DNA from: Paramacrobiotus richtersi
Taxonomy: Eukaryota; Tardigrada; Eutardigrada; Parachela; Macrobiotidae
Direction: 5' to 3'
Assembly: GCA_034698045.1 (NCBI GenBank)
Contig: JAQGAU010000484.1
Coordinates: 1-27,350 of the forward strand
DNA: 27,350 nt
Shown: piece after piece, positions 1 to 10,054 of the stretch
Position numbering within the stretch: position 1 is the first letter of the stretch
Layout of the letters: each line of letters starts with the position of its first letter
The notes under the pieces: model-generated
What the model was told of the DNA's origin: nothing
What the model saw: the letters and a program-made list of their open reading frames with translations, nothing else
The model's database searches: none
Made by a program: the position numbers and the translations under genes

Positions 1-2
1 CA

Positions 3-977
3 ACAAATACGTATTTACATAATTTTCCCTTGCTGTTCCAAAAGAGAGACGACGAAGTGGATGCCGTTATTCATCCTTCAATCCGCAAGCTTTTGCTGAC
101 ATTTTCCTATGCCTTGTCACTTTTGTTGAGCGACCACTTTCCAAACGACCAAAATTTCGAGGATATCCTCTCGACGCGAGCGAATGTCATAGAAAGATTG
201 GCCAAGGATTTCGTTCATATGGTAAATGTCTATTTTGGAAATTCGCACATGATATATGCTTTTCATCAATTTCTACACTGCGCTGAAAATTATCGTGATT
301 TTGGGCCCGCTTATGCATGGAGCGCTTGGGGTTGGGAAAACTTGTTTGGACCCCTCAAGCGGAAGCAGCACGGGACAAAACATCCAGCAAAAGAACTATT
401 AAATAAAATCGTTCATGACCAAGCAGTTAGGTGCATGACCGGCGTGAGAAGTCATGTAAATGAACCAGAGGTAATGGGATATCCCACGTCAGTTCATTGC
501 CTGCCAAAAGATCAACAAGCCGCTCTAAAAAAGACGTTCCATGCTTCCGTTGCTACCTACGCCGTATACCGAGGCGTAAAATTCCCTGACGGCAGAACTG
601 CAGAATCAGACCGTGTTTTTCATGCCCCCGCGCGATGCAATTCTATCTACCGCTTGAAAAACCAGAAGTTGGTTCAAGTGTTGAACATTATTCGCTAGGA
701 AGATGGAGAAAATATATCCTTATATGCTGTTGTAAAAACGCTCTCGCCAACGTCTGGCCAATGTGCCGTTCCTGTTCTGTGGAAGGAATCGGGAATGCAA
801 GAAGCCAGCAGTATTCAATTAGAGCTGCCGCTCCTTTATCGACAACTTCCGGTTGATGGACATCTGTCTGTTATTCCGGTTGATCAGCTGGATCTACCCA
901 TGTTCTCCATTCAAACAGGACAGAAATTGCTGTTCAGCTATCTCTGCCCGGTTATGATCAACATACCTTCTGATTAG
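3..977 (+). pseudogene. Transposase-derived protein, C-terminal part, with in-frame TAG
   Basis: The frame is open from the left edge (no ATG; a pyrimidine tract ending in AG near base 44 could be a splice acceptor) to TAG at 696-698, then continues in the same frame to TAG at 975-977. The first part has a His-rich helix (YAFHQFLHC), then GP..AWSAWGWENLFGPLKRK and an HGTK motif. This spacing is the one I associate with the conserved C-terminal region (DUF4218-like) of CACTA/EnSpm-type transposase-derived proteins, which are common in invertebrate genomes. After the TAG come the motifs AVVKTLSP, VPVLWKES and LSVIPVDQLD, which look like the usual tail of such proteins, so the stop probably interrupts one original reading frame. 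The upstream catalytic region lies outside the window. It may be a dead transposon copy, a domesticated gene carrying a sequence error, or an exon of a larger gene. Confidence 0.45.
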
Positions 978-1281
978 TCGGTGTTCATAAGTGGACACGT
1001 GAGTGGAAGAATTTATTTAATTTAACCAGACATCTAGTTAATCGCAGACAATTGAATAATTAAGTAGAGACACAATTGTGTCAATAAGTATAATTAAAAG
1101 CGCACCCGCCCGTAGCCACGGAATTGCTCTTCAACCGCAAACGGCGTGTCTAAACGTTAATTGTCTCATTATCTTAGTTGTTACTTTCGCGAGATTACAT
1201 ACAGATGCTACAGGGTTTTGACGAAAATAACTGTATTTAGCACCGCCTGCTTAACGGAAACGAATATTATTATGCTATGCA

Positions 1282-1538
1282 GATTATGGAAATACGTGAC
1301 GGTCCGGATGATTTATCTGACGAACGACTTGCACGGACCCGGAAAATCGAAGCCCTTATTCCTGTTGCTGACTGTGGCCGAATATTGATGAGCAGAGTAT
1401 GATGACATTTTGTTTGGATATATTGATGAACATTTCCCCAGTGAACCGAAACTGCTGCCCAAGAATGCCTATGATAAGGCTCGCCAGAAAATCGCTACTG
1501 AAGTGATCACTCAAAAAGCAAATGAGTTCTCGAAGTAT
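1282..1538 (+). pseudogene. GST omega-like fragment (N-terminal domain to start of helical domain)
   Basis: An acceptor (tatgcag) precedes 1282. The frame from there reads DGPDDLSD, then ALIPVADCGRIL. After a one-base shift near 1390-1397 a second frame reads ILFGYIDEHFP, LLPKNAYDKARQKIATE. It ends at a donor, TAT|gtaagt, with GT at 1539-1540. The order P..L..VPV..D.G.IL..S..I..Y(I/L)DE.(F/Y)P....LLP..Y.KA.QK is the thioredoxin-fold to helical-domain junction of omega-class glutathione transferases, which are cytosolic glutathione-dependent thioltransferase/dehydroascorbate reductase enzymes. The upstream active-site Cys exon and the downstream helical-domain exons were not found. The frameshift and missing exons suggest a pseudogene fragment. 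The class assignment is from pattern only. Confidence 0.35.
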
Positions 1539-1772
1539 GTAAGTGATTATTTTTGTTATTGTTATCGGCTTTTTTATTCCGTTTTAGAACTCATTAAACC
1601 GTACTGTAATTTTAACTATAATTATGGTGATCATAATAATTTCTGGATGGTGTTGCAGGCTCTTGTTTCCGATTTATCTGTTCGCTCTCCTTTCGATACC
1701 GTAGAGGTACGGATAGTATACGTATCCGTTAATTTTACGGTTTTATTTTCTCAGTATTCATGTGTTTCCCAG

Positions 1773-3187
1773 GAAGATCGCCAGTATTACGTATGCCAAT
1801 CCACAGAATCCTGTTGGAAGGATAAACTTGACAGAATTTCTTCTGTTACACCGTTAGCCGACCGATGGATTTCAAGAATAAATTTGTTAGTCTCCAGGAT
1901 GGAGGATATTTCGGGGAATTCAACATCCAGAACTTGACCAACACGAGCATAGTGCTGGAAAATGTGAGAATGATCACATGGCCGGAATATGCCTCTGACG
2001 TAGTGTAGTGTCTGTGCCGATTCATCAAAATCCCCTGGATGCTTTTACGGCTAGAAATTTCCTCGGACCGAATAATTCCCGACAATTTGTCTTTCGAATT
2101 AAGCTTACTGACAAGAGTCGAACAGGGGAAATTTTGTTGTCCTCAACATCGCCAGGACGAGGCGAAATCTTGTAGAGGACACGGATGGGCGATTTGGGAA
2201 AAGTAACGACATCGCCTTTGAATCGAGCTGTGAGTACAAGCTATCTCATTAAATTTTTGTGAAAGAATAAATAACCAGATGAATAAATAACCAGATTAAA
2301 TAATTTCTGCATTAAATTATTAATATATCCCATGTAATACTGATAAATTTCATTTCCGTTCCTGGTGCAGTTTATTAAATTTGCAAAATGTAAATTATAG
2401 GATTTATGAAATTTACAAAATTTTAAAAATATATTTAATTAATGAACGAGTGAAAAAATACAGAAATAGGTGAAAAATAGTGGGTCTGATTATGCGGTGA
2501 AATTTGAATAATATTCTTGAAAAAATAGTCAAATGTCTATATTATGAAAAATTGCTATCGGACAAATTGAAGCAATGGATTGAAAATTCAGTGCAACATT
2601 TTTTACGGAAATATTGAAAATTATCATGGGAATAATATGAATAATATATTTGATTAATTTGTGAAAAATGCGTTTGTGCGTCCGTGTAGGTCAGATTCGG
2701 AGGAAGTAACCGTCAAGACGCTGCTAGACATCCCCCTGACCTTTAAGCAGCGAATCGTTGCCGCGCGCGACATGTTCCGCGCCTACGAGAGTAGTCCGTC
2801 GCGTGAAATGGACGACTTTCTCAAGATGATTATTCCCACGCCTCAGTCCATGACCCGCTCGACCAGTTCCGCGGGGATCTCCTCGCGCTCCTCTTACTCG
2901 GCGGTGTTGTTGGATATCAGTGCCAGTCCCAGTAGTGCCCATTTGCAGCCCCCGTCCAGCAGGAAGGCGTCGTGGCCAGTGAGCCGGCCGCGAGGCGAGC
3001 GGCTGCTGGCGGGACGGTTTCGACACCCAACGGACTGGCGCCGGATCAGCGAGCGGTCAGTACATCTCTTCGCCCTTTCTAACGTTCCCTAACCGTCGTT
3101 CATCAAAATTGCAGAATGCAGATGCTTTCCGACAGTCTGGATATCCAGCACCCTGTAGACGTAACCCATTGCATTGTTTCCGCATAA
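1773..3187 (+). pseudogene. TRAPPC13: TRAPPC13-like gene (TRAPP complex subunit 13), interrupted
   Basis: TRAPPC13 (DUF974) is an accessory subunit of the TRAPP tethering complex in ER-Golgi and autophagy traffic. The part seen corresponds to its middle and C-terminus. An exon starts after an acceptor at 1771-1772. From 1835 (frame 2) it reads NFFCYTVSRPMDF and FGEFNIQNLTN, then from about 2000 (frame 1) NNSRQFVFRIK, GEIL, TAG at 2173-2175, and RTRMGDLGKVTTSPLNR, ending at donor gtgagt (2230). These match, from memory, the family stretches KFFKFQVLKPLDV, AQIQNMT, TRQYLYCLK and [22 protein letters not shown]; the TAG falls on the Trp. Two further exons, 2690-3055 and 3115-3187, join exactly in phase across a 59-bp intron and end in ..DVTHCIVSA and TAA; the phase between 2229 and 2690 does not fit. 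One-base slips occur at 1835 and near 2000. The N-terminal half is absent. It is either a pseudogene or a gene damaged by sequence errors. Confidence 0.55.
2690..3187 (+). CDS. Last two exons of the TRAPPC13-like gene
   Basis: Exon 2690-3055 follows a good acceptor (tccgtgtag) and is GC-rich compared with the AT-rich intron before it. It begins SDSEEVTVKTLLDIP and ends at gagcg|gtcagt. The next acceptor (aaaattgcag, AG at 3113-3114) leads to an exon that completes the split codon CG|A and reads MQMLSDSLDIQH..VDVTHCIVSA before TAA at 3185-3187. Reading frame and splice phase agree, so this is the best-supported piece of the locus. The Ser-rich centre (STSSAGISSRSS) has low complexity. Placing it at the end of TRAPPC13 rests on a weak resemblance (IP...SREMDDFLKM and the LSDSL..DVTHCIVSA tail); a different C-terminal exon pair is possible. 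The antisense open frame here is a composition shadow. Confidence 0.45.
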
Positions 3188-3213
3188 GCCACAAGTTACA
3201 ATTATATACTTAC

Positions 3214-3416
3214 GACACTATAGCCAGGGACTCAAGGATCCGGACGAAATGCAGATCAACGCGGGGGACTCTATCAATGATCCGCAGCGTTTCTTCGAAA
3301 TCAAAGTACAGCGGCCAGCTGACTTCTGCTAGAAACTTCTCTGGCTGAATATCCACGCCAATTGTCATATACTGTTGCACCACCGCGGTTTTCAATTCCA
3401 AATACTGTTCTATTTT
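3214..3416 (-). CDS. Internal exon resembling prefoldin-like UXT
   Basis: On the minus strand an acceptor (gatttttcgag) precedes 3416 and a strong donor (TC|gtaagt) follows 3214, giving a 203-bp exon that is open throughout. It encodes KIEQYLELKTAVVQQ, VDIQPEKFLAEV and LYFDFEETLRIIDR. The order helix with YLxLK, a VD(I/L) strand, then a (Y/F)xxxFxxxEALxFIDR-type hairpin and helix resembles UXT/prefoldin-alpha proteins, which are small coiled-coil chaperone-like subunits of the URI/R2TP complex. The central hairpin is about ten residues shorter than in the vertebrate protein I remember. Neighbouring exons were not found: the next one downstream (leftwards) would have to lie within or beyond the TRAPPC13-like gene. 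A minus-strand ATG with a short open frame lies just upstream (about 3535-3470) without a clear donor. The family call is weak; the exon structure is better supported. Confidence 0.35.
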
Positions 3417-3419
3417 CTC

Positions 3420-6400
3420 GAAAAATCAAAGAATTTCTGCTAACTAAACCAGGAGGATTACAAACTCTTAATCTGTTCCTGTTTCGATCAAGGATCCATC
3501 GACAGAAAAACGCGCTTTACTCTTTTTCTTCATTAATACCAGCACAAAAAATTTTGGTACACTTGTCAAGATGAATAAAAGCTCAAAAAACAGAATGATA
3601 ACAAACCGTCCAGTTGTGGTAAAGAAATTTAATTCAAATTCCTACATGCCAGCGCTGACAGCTAATTAATTGTTAGTATCACAAGCTGCGGCGCACAGTC
3701 GATAAGCGTGCAGCGCATAAGTGCGCAGGGCACGCGCTTGCTTTGCACCAAATTCAAAACTTGCCGCTATTTTAGAATAACTTAAGTAAATCTATACAGC
3801 TATTCTTTGATTAAAAGCGTTGGCTTACGAAGGCTTATTTTTTTGACGATATAACTCCACATACGGTAGGGAATCAAGGTGATGCATCAGCCTGATTCGA
3901 TTCATTCGAATGTGCGCGGTGACAATGTTACTTCCAGTGGAAGCAGTCCAATTTTGGTCCGATATCTTTTGAGAACGTTTCGGATATATCCCAATTTCGA
4001 ACGTACGATAAAATTCTATAATTATACTGCAAATCGCCGGTTTCGTTCATGAGCTGTTAACGGCCCGGGTATCTAGTACTAGTTCCTATTACCGAACTCC
4101 GTCCCGTGACCACGAGATCTCCCAAACCAAGCAAGTTCCGCTCGAACAAATTTTTGCATCCGATAGAGCATGTATCAAAACGGTTGCACATGCTATTTGA
4201 TAATGAAGGAAATCCACGGGCAGCCCAAAGCACTCAAAAAGGACATTTTTATGCACTGGCCATACTAACGTGGTACAAACAGAATATTTTATTAAAAACG
4301 TTAAAATGTTAATGTCCGTTGCTATGATTCGATTTAAACCATGATAATATGCGTTTTTGAATTCCGTATCTTGCATTGTTCGTACATGGTAATATGGTAA
4401 GAGTTTAGTTAGACGTACGGTGCAAAGATCGACAGGAAAGCACAAGCGGCATCACTATCCGGTACTTCCGGAAGTACAGAAAGAAACTTTTAACAGGAGA
4501 CACAGCAAAATAACAATTTGACGAGCTAACTCGTATGGAATTCGAGCGGCGATTCTATGCCTGATTGGTCATTGGCCATAACCAATCGGAAATTAAAGTT
4601 GGAGCCAATTTTATTTAAAAAAAGATTTCCAAACCAGTAGTTTCAACAACATCCGTGGCTAAGTTTGACGTAAGTCCAGCTTATATCCGAACAGTTTCTT
4701 ATTAGGAAGCGCAAACGAAATATTACCGCATAACGGCCGCGACACAAGTCCGAACCGGGGTGCAAATTGCTGAGCGATTAAATTGCTGAGAACTGCAAAA
4801 ACCGGGCAGAAAATCAAACAGCGCTGGAGAATCTTCGCTCGTCGCTTCGCTTCGCAGGTCTTCGATCGCAACACTGCATATTAATTACTGATTAACTTAA
4901 TAACGTACATTCGAACTATTTCAAATTACGAGAGCGTCATCGCTGCATGTTGCACGATTTACTGTCATCGGAATATTAATAAAGCCGATTTGTTTGACAA
5001 TTCAAAAACCCTTCTTTTGTGCCAATTAAAGAGCCGTTAGTTCCATTACGAAACGTATCTTTGTAGGCTGCGCGTTGAAAAAATTTAGTTCATGAACAAG
5101 TTTAGCGTAATAACTACATAGCTGCCCGAACAGCTTTATCCAAAAGAATCACACGCCGGCCGCACGCAGCCAAGTTCATCCGGACAGTTTTACCGGGCCT
5201 AGTAGATAGTTAGTTTGACTGGGTCACGCTTACCGGAGACCGAAACAGAAACAACGCACAAACAAACTGCTATACGTCCTGTGTACAGAAAGTGAGTTAT
5301 TTCCGCAAATTACGATATGAGTAAACACGAGGAAAAATCGCTTTACTGGGCGTCATTAACGGCAAGCATTTCATTACTGAAAAGGTATCGTCATGCACTG
5401 TGTGTTCCGAGCAATCAGTCAAAGTTCCAGATTCGGAGCAGGAACTAATCAGCGCAATAGTCATTCTAACGTTGCTTTTTTAGTACGCAGTCTTAGAACT
5501 GAAATGACTGAAAAGGTAACTGGGATACTACAGTATAGTGACCGACTGAGGAAAACACCGACTCTGGAAAACAATAGAACAATACTGTAGAACAGTATGG
5601 AAAACAATACTGTAGAGCAGGTATGAAAAGCAGAGAACAAACCTATGTATGTAATGTACAGTCTATGTACATTTCTTGAAACACTTTCGGCTGCCGACTC
5701 AGTATTTCTTGAGAGAAAAACTACTGTATATAAAAATATGAAGCGAAAACGCCATACGCCTAAGGTATTAGCTTGCAAACCGATGCAGTTAACAAAACCA
5801 AGCCAGCTTTGCAGAATATTTTTACCTGGTCCGTTTCAGCGCACACCACAGAAAGGGTAAAAAACGGCTGGAGAGAACCACTAAGCGCGCAAAACAGAAG
5901 TGAACGGTGACGGTGGTTGTCTAAACAGGGACTACAAAAATTCTTTAATTAATGCTCAAGTTTTAACACCAGCGCACAGCAGCCAGTCGAACAGAAAAAT
6001 CGGGTGGAAATTTTATATGCCTAGCGAAGGGTGGGTACGAGCCGGTAACAAAATCAAAACTCCGTAACTCTAAAAAAACACTTTTATAAAATGAATATAC
6101 GTACTCGGCACCGCTATAGAAAATCGGCTCCAGATGAATCAGTTAAAAAATTTCTGCAAATCCAGTTATGACAAAGTCTTTGGGGCCTTCGAGTTTTCGA
6201 CTACATTGTGAAGAACGTTACAAATTATCACTCGAGATCATAACCTAAATTACCGCCAGTTTACCGGGACACTGAATTGTGAAACGAATGATCAGAATCA
6301 TTTTAGCTTAGAAAGGATTACGATCCAAGAAACCCTGAGGCGGCAGCCGAAGGTGTTTCTTGTATCCGATATTACAGCAGCAGCCGACAAAGTCACTGGT

Positions 6401-7560
6401 ACAATATATCGATCGCGCTAATTTATGGACTTGGTGCGAGAAGTGTACCCAAGAAGTGTACGTACGTAAAACCGTATGAGAACGTTCGCGATCCAAAGCG
6501 GACACTGCCATGGTGGGAACTTAGAACCGGGTTTTGGTATAGCTAAATCGGAACGCTGGCCCTGGTCCGTATGAGGTTGTTACTTTGGTATGTTGGCCCG
6601 CATCAAGGTGTTACCTTTTTTTTCGCTGTGCGTATCAGTTTCTTACATATTCACATCAAGGCTATTTACATCGGTACTTGTACCTTTGTCGCGGTACCCG
6701 TATTTTTACGTTGTTTTGTACTTCCGGCGTTTTACCTTTTACATGTAACACTCTTTACGCAAAGACGTTGTCTTCTGTTATCATGCTCATACGTTACGAG
6801 TCTCTGTTCTCATGTTCCCTGCTCTTCTTTTATTGTTGCTGCAGATCAGCTGTACACGGCCCGACATTTGTTACTTACGGACAGTACGAGTATACATGGC
6901 TGTTGATTGATCGCCTTTCGTTCATTTACATACACGGCACAGTATCAAGACTGAAGTAGACCAGGTATCTTCCAACAGACAGGATATTCACAGTAGAACA
7001 TCAACTATGTTTGCTAGAAGAAAAAAACGTGTAGGCTAAAAGTCGCAAAATTGTAACTGAAAGTTATGCGGATCATCCAGAAAGCAGTGTTGCACAACAA
7101 TGTTTTAGATCGTTGTATCGTCCGTCAGATTACTGAGTACAAACATTACAATTACATTACAAACACTGCAAAAATGATTATGACCACGTGAAAGTGGTCC
7201 GAACCCAAGAGAAACACCGACTTGTGGTTAGAATCTGCATTCATACAGCAGAGCAGGTGTTATTTCGGACCGTGTGGAACGTAGATCTATCTTACTGCCA
7301 ATCGCTGCAATTATGGCTGAAACTAATTGCTACTCCGTGCTTCTCCACTTCCAGGTCCGCGCTACACAACGCCACATTCCAGTAATTATTAAGTTGACAT
7401 GGAAGCCAATATGTATTACTATTTCTCCCGTCTTAATTCTCAAGTCGTTTTTCTCCGATATTCACAAATCATCCGCAGCGAGGCGTGTTTTTTCCAGATC
7501 TTTAACGATGTTTTTTGTATGTTTCGCGCAAATTTGTCCCCACGATTCGTCAGCTAGCCA
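3420..7560. other. Long stretch without a supportable gene
   Basis: The open frames here are short, overlap on both strands and show no domain pattern, splice context or codon bias. A poly(A)-type AATAAA occurs near 3573. At 6571-6959 two plus-strand frames are open together, rich in Phe/Leu/Cys from pyrimidine-rich DNA, and I do not regard either as coding. Small local repeats occur near 5525-5630 and are listed separately. Confidence 0.5.
5525..5623. repeat. Short direct and palindromic repeats (ATACTGTA / GGAAAACAAT)
   Basis: Two imperfect copies beginning GGAAAACAAT lie in tandem (about 5566-5596 and 5598-5623). Each carries AATACTGTAGA. The first contains the inverted repeat ATACTG-TAGAA-CAGTAT (5582-5598), and a related small palindrome, ATACTACAGTAT, sits at 5525-5536. 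No function is evident; it may be simple local duplication. Confidence 0.5.
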
Positions 7561-7566
7561 GCATGA

Positions 7567-7863
7567 ACGCCAACGGGGAGGTCAGCAGCTGAGCAGGCGG
7601 TCGAGGCAAAGAAGCGGCATTGCTCCTCAATCTTGGACCGCTGTGTATTTGAACCGCTAGCATGCGAATCTTTTGGTATCTGGTGTGAACCTGCTGTTGT
7701 TTTGTTTAAACAAATTGGTAAACGCCTGTTTTTAAAGACAGGCGAAAGCAGGCCTGTTTGTTTTTTGTTTCAGCGTTTGAGTATGGAAATTATGCGTGGT
7801 AACGTAAGTTTGATTTTGGCTACTGTTCCTTCGCGCGCTAACTGGGATAAGTTCTTTATTTGA
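7567..7863 (+). mobile_element. Non-LTR retrotransposon pol fragment A (extreme C-terminus)
   Basis: Frame 1 is open from a TGA at 7564 to TGA at 7861-7863. It reads AAEQAVEAKKRH, then FEPLACESFG, LFKQIGKRL, CFLFQRLSMEIMRGN and ILATVPS. This E(A)..RK.KY....FxPxAxE(S/T)xG....FxxxxGxRL....G......FLFQRxSxxxxRGNxxxxxxT series is the tail I recall at the end of many invertebrate LINE-type polyproteins annotated as RNA-directed DNA polymerase. About 60 bp beyond the stop is an A9 run (7927-7935) that could be the remains of a 3' poly(A) tail, consistent with a 5'-truncated insertion. No reverse transcriptase core is present. Confidence 0.55.
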
Positions 7864-7949
7864 TTTGGAACTTTCCGGGCTACCTTGTTTTCTGGGCTGA
7901 TGCCGAATAAATCATAATTGATAAAGAAAAAAAAATATTTACTGCATAT

Positions 7950-8590
7950 GTGAGAAAAAAGTAACGAAACTGCAGCGTATGGTTGGTCGGTTGAAGTTGT
8001 TGTCGCACCACCAGGCAGTTTTTTTGTTATCCCGGTCACTGGCGATTTCGAGATTGGTATATATCGTCTGCACGGCTCTCGTATGGAAAAAGCCTGCACT
8101 TCTTGCGCAGAATGTCTTGTTGAGAAGCGCAGTATCGAAACTCACCAACAACCGTTTGTCTGACAAAGACTGGGAGCAGGTATCTTTGCCGGTTTCGTTG
8201 GGAGGTCTCGCACGATATCTCTGGCCATGTTGGCTTTTCCCGGGTATTTGTCATCTGTTTATTCGACCGTTTTCATTGTAAAGCGCACACTGCCAGGATG
8301 TGCCGCCACTGCACTACTGGAAGAACCTATGAAACAATAGTCAGATCGAGCTCAATCGCCGCTTCCGGAAATTACCACGCGAACGAAGCAGAAAACCCGA
8401 TAACTTGTTACTGCCGAATACCACGCCATCAAGGAACCACCAGGGCTATGTCAAAGGGAGGGCAAACGTCTGGATGAAATGACAAGAGTGCCTTTCAGGG
8501 CTGGAAAGAATGCGGTTTATGACGTGACTGTGGCAGATATAGTAGACCATGAGCGTGACATTTTTAAAATCGTCTCGACCGATTTACAAA
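7950..8590 (+). mobile_element. Non-LTR retrotransposon pol fragment B (post-RT region, degenerate)
   Basis: Frame 2 from about 7950 to 8218 reads KLLSHHQAVFLLSRSLAISRL, ending the block with DKDWEQVSLPVSLGGLA. It matches the region after the reverse transcriptase core in LINE polyproteins (L..HQALFLLR...IPKL.YLLR...LRS....W.QASLPV..GGLG). Just after, frame 1 reads SLAMLAFPGYLSSVYS, so there is a one-base shift near 8205-8218, then TAG at 8338-8340. Frame 1 resumes with AIKEPPGLCQREGKRLDEMT, VPFRAGK and VYDVTVADIVD, which corresponds to the KEP.GL.R.DGKRPDG.T..PW..GK..WDVTV.DT signature, a PD-(D/E)xK-like pattern. Here the P of RPDG is L and the G is E, so any nuclease function is lost. This is a decayed copy with at least one slip and one stop. 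It lies after fragment A although it encodes the part that normally precedes it. Confidence 0.6.
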
Positions 8591-9806
8591 TCACCCTTCG
8601 TACCTACATTTACATCTAACAACACCCAAAAAAAAAGAGTCTGTATGTCGAAAGTAAGCCAGGCGTGCGCGGCGCGTCGACACGTCGCACCGACGCACAT
8701 ACACATACCAGTTCGCTTGAACGACGCTGAATTTCTCAGTGGAAATTCATTCGGATTTTGGATATGTAGATACCCGTTTAAATCTAATAGCAGATTCCCG
8801 GATAGAAAAATCCCTTCGCCTGACTACCCGCCTTCCTGGCAATTTTTCAATATCAGAAGAAGCCTATTCGGAACGGGCACAAGGATATTAACTGGAAAAA
8901 TGGATTAGCGAAGAAACCAGTAGTAAACAGCAGCACGGCAGTGATTTCCTTCAGCACCAGCGCTAGAGAGAAAACTAGGGAAATATTGGTAGCAAATTTC
9001 ACAGCATTTCAACGGAATTTAGTTTTTGACTCTGTGAACACAGTGAAAGCTTCAATAAACCCATTAGCCAGGCATCCCGGCTGGCCCTGTGCACAGAACA
9101 GCATCAATAAAAATTATCACGATGAAAAGCACTAAGAAGCTGCTTTTGCCACAAGGTAGGTTTTTTCTGTGAAATAACCAAATGAAGACAATTACAATTA
9201 ATGGTAGCCTGGCTATCCGGCTTCAAAACGTTGCTAATTGTTACACAAAGAATCGATTATCAAACCTTCGATACGCACACAGTGCCACTGCCACACACCT
9301 TCAAACAGTCCAGCACTCAAATTGCGCACGGTGCAGACAACACAGCATTATCGTATGTGATTTCACATAGAAAAATACAATGGAAATACTGGTCGCAAAG
9401 TTTGTTCCAGTTAGTCGTAATCCAAACGAAAAATAAGCTAGATAATGGTGATAATGCGACCAAGAACCCGATCGAATTGTTAACACGCAGTAGGAAGCGC
9501 TTCGCTACTGCTGTGATAGAGACAGTCGGTACCCAGGCTAGAATGCCATTCCCAAATGGTAATAATTAGAATTACATACGATCGATGGGGTTTAAAAACC
9601 AAATAAAAACTTGACGATTTGTAGAGCTTTGCACAGAAAAACAAAAGAGAAAAATTTTAATCAGTTGGCAGGCTGATAATTCAAATTTGAAATGAATTTA
9701 ATTTAGTCGAGTCGACACGGCTGCTGTCAGTACCTGTTATAGACCTGGGCCGTTTTAACGTAGGGCAGTGGGGAATCGCACAGTGATAATGATGATTTAT
9801 TTGTTT
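8591..9806. other. Intergenic stretch, nothing supported
   Basis: Open frames up to about 120 codons occur on the plus strand (8549-8908, 9201-9569). They lack splice context, recognisable motifs and coding bias, and the first overlaps the end of the LINE fragment in another frame. I see no promoter or RNA gene here. It forms the left flank of the 8-kb repeat-bounded element. Confidence 0.4.
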
Positions 9807-10054
9807 TATCAGATGAGCCGTACCGTCGTACAGGAGTGTGGAGCGACGTATAACGTTTCTCTCTCTTCTATTACTCTTTTCGCTCTAAAGCTGGTTGAAT
9901 GTGACATAATGACGGTGCGAAGACGGTGAAATCGGTAAAGCATGTTCGTCTATGGCGTTTGAACTAACGGAATCTGTTTGGTAAAATCACTTGTCTCATT
10001 ACCACCCGGATTGATCAGCCTGATGCCACAATGATTTCTTTAGTGAATTTGATA
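9807..10054 (+). repeat. Left terminal direct repeat (putative 5' LTR)
   Basis: This 248-bp block, from TATCAGATGAGCC to GTGAATTTGATA, recurs at 17566-17799 in the same orientation, about 7.76 kb away. Apart from one substitution (cttctAttac versus cttctGttac) and a 14-bp indel after ttttcgct, the copies read as identical. The ends TATCA...TGATA are a 5-bp inverted repeat rather than the usual TG...CA. A tetranucleotide TTAT overlaps the left end (9806-9809) and follows the right copy (17800-17803), a possible 4-bp target duplication that would put the true LTR start at 9810. Alternatively the LTR continues to 10167, where a CA is followed by a TGG primer-site-like motif. Boundaries are therefore provisional. 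Confidence 0.7.

Noticed and set aside
1161-1388. 75-codon plus-strand frame
   Set aside because: It overlaps the better supported GST-like frame and has no recognisable pattern.
2724-3026. Minus-strand Arg/Gly-rich frame
   Set aside because: GC-rich antisense of an exon whose plus-strand splice phases fit exactly.
6571-6959. Two overlapping plus-strand frames rich in Phe, Leu and Cys
   Set aside because: Both are open because the DNA is pyrimidine-rich; no signal peptide, repeat or splice evidence favours either.
9807-10054. The 248-bp repeat as an independent MITE or SINE rather than an LTR
   Set aside because: Neither copy has its own flanking target duplication and both have the same orientation around a Gag-bearing interior; not fully excluded because the ends are not TG...CA.
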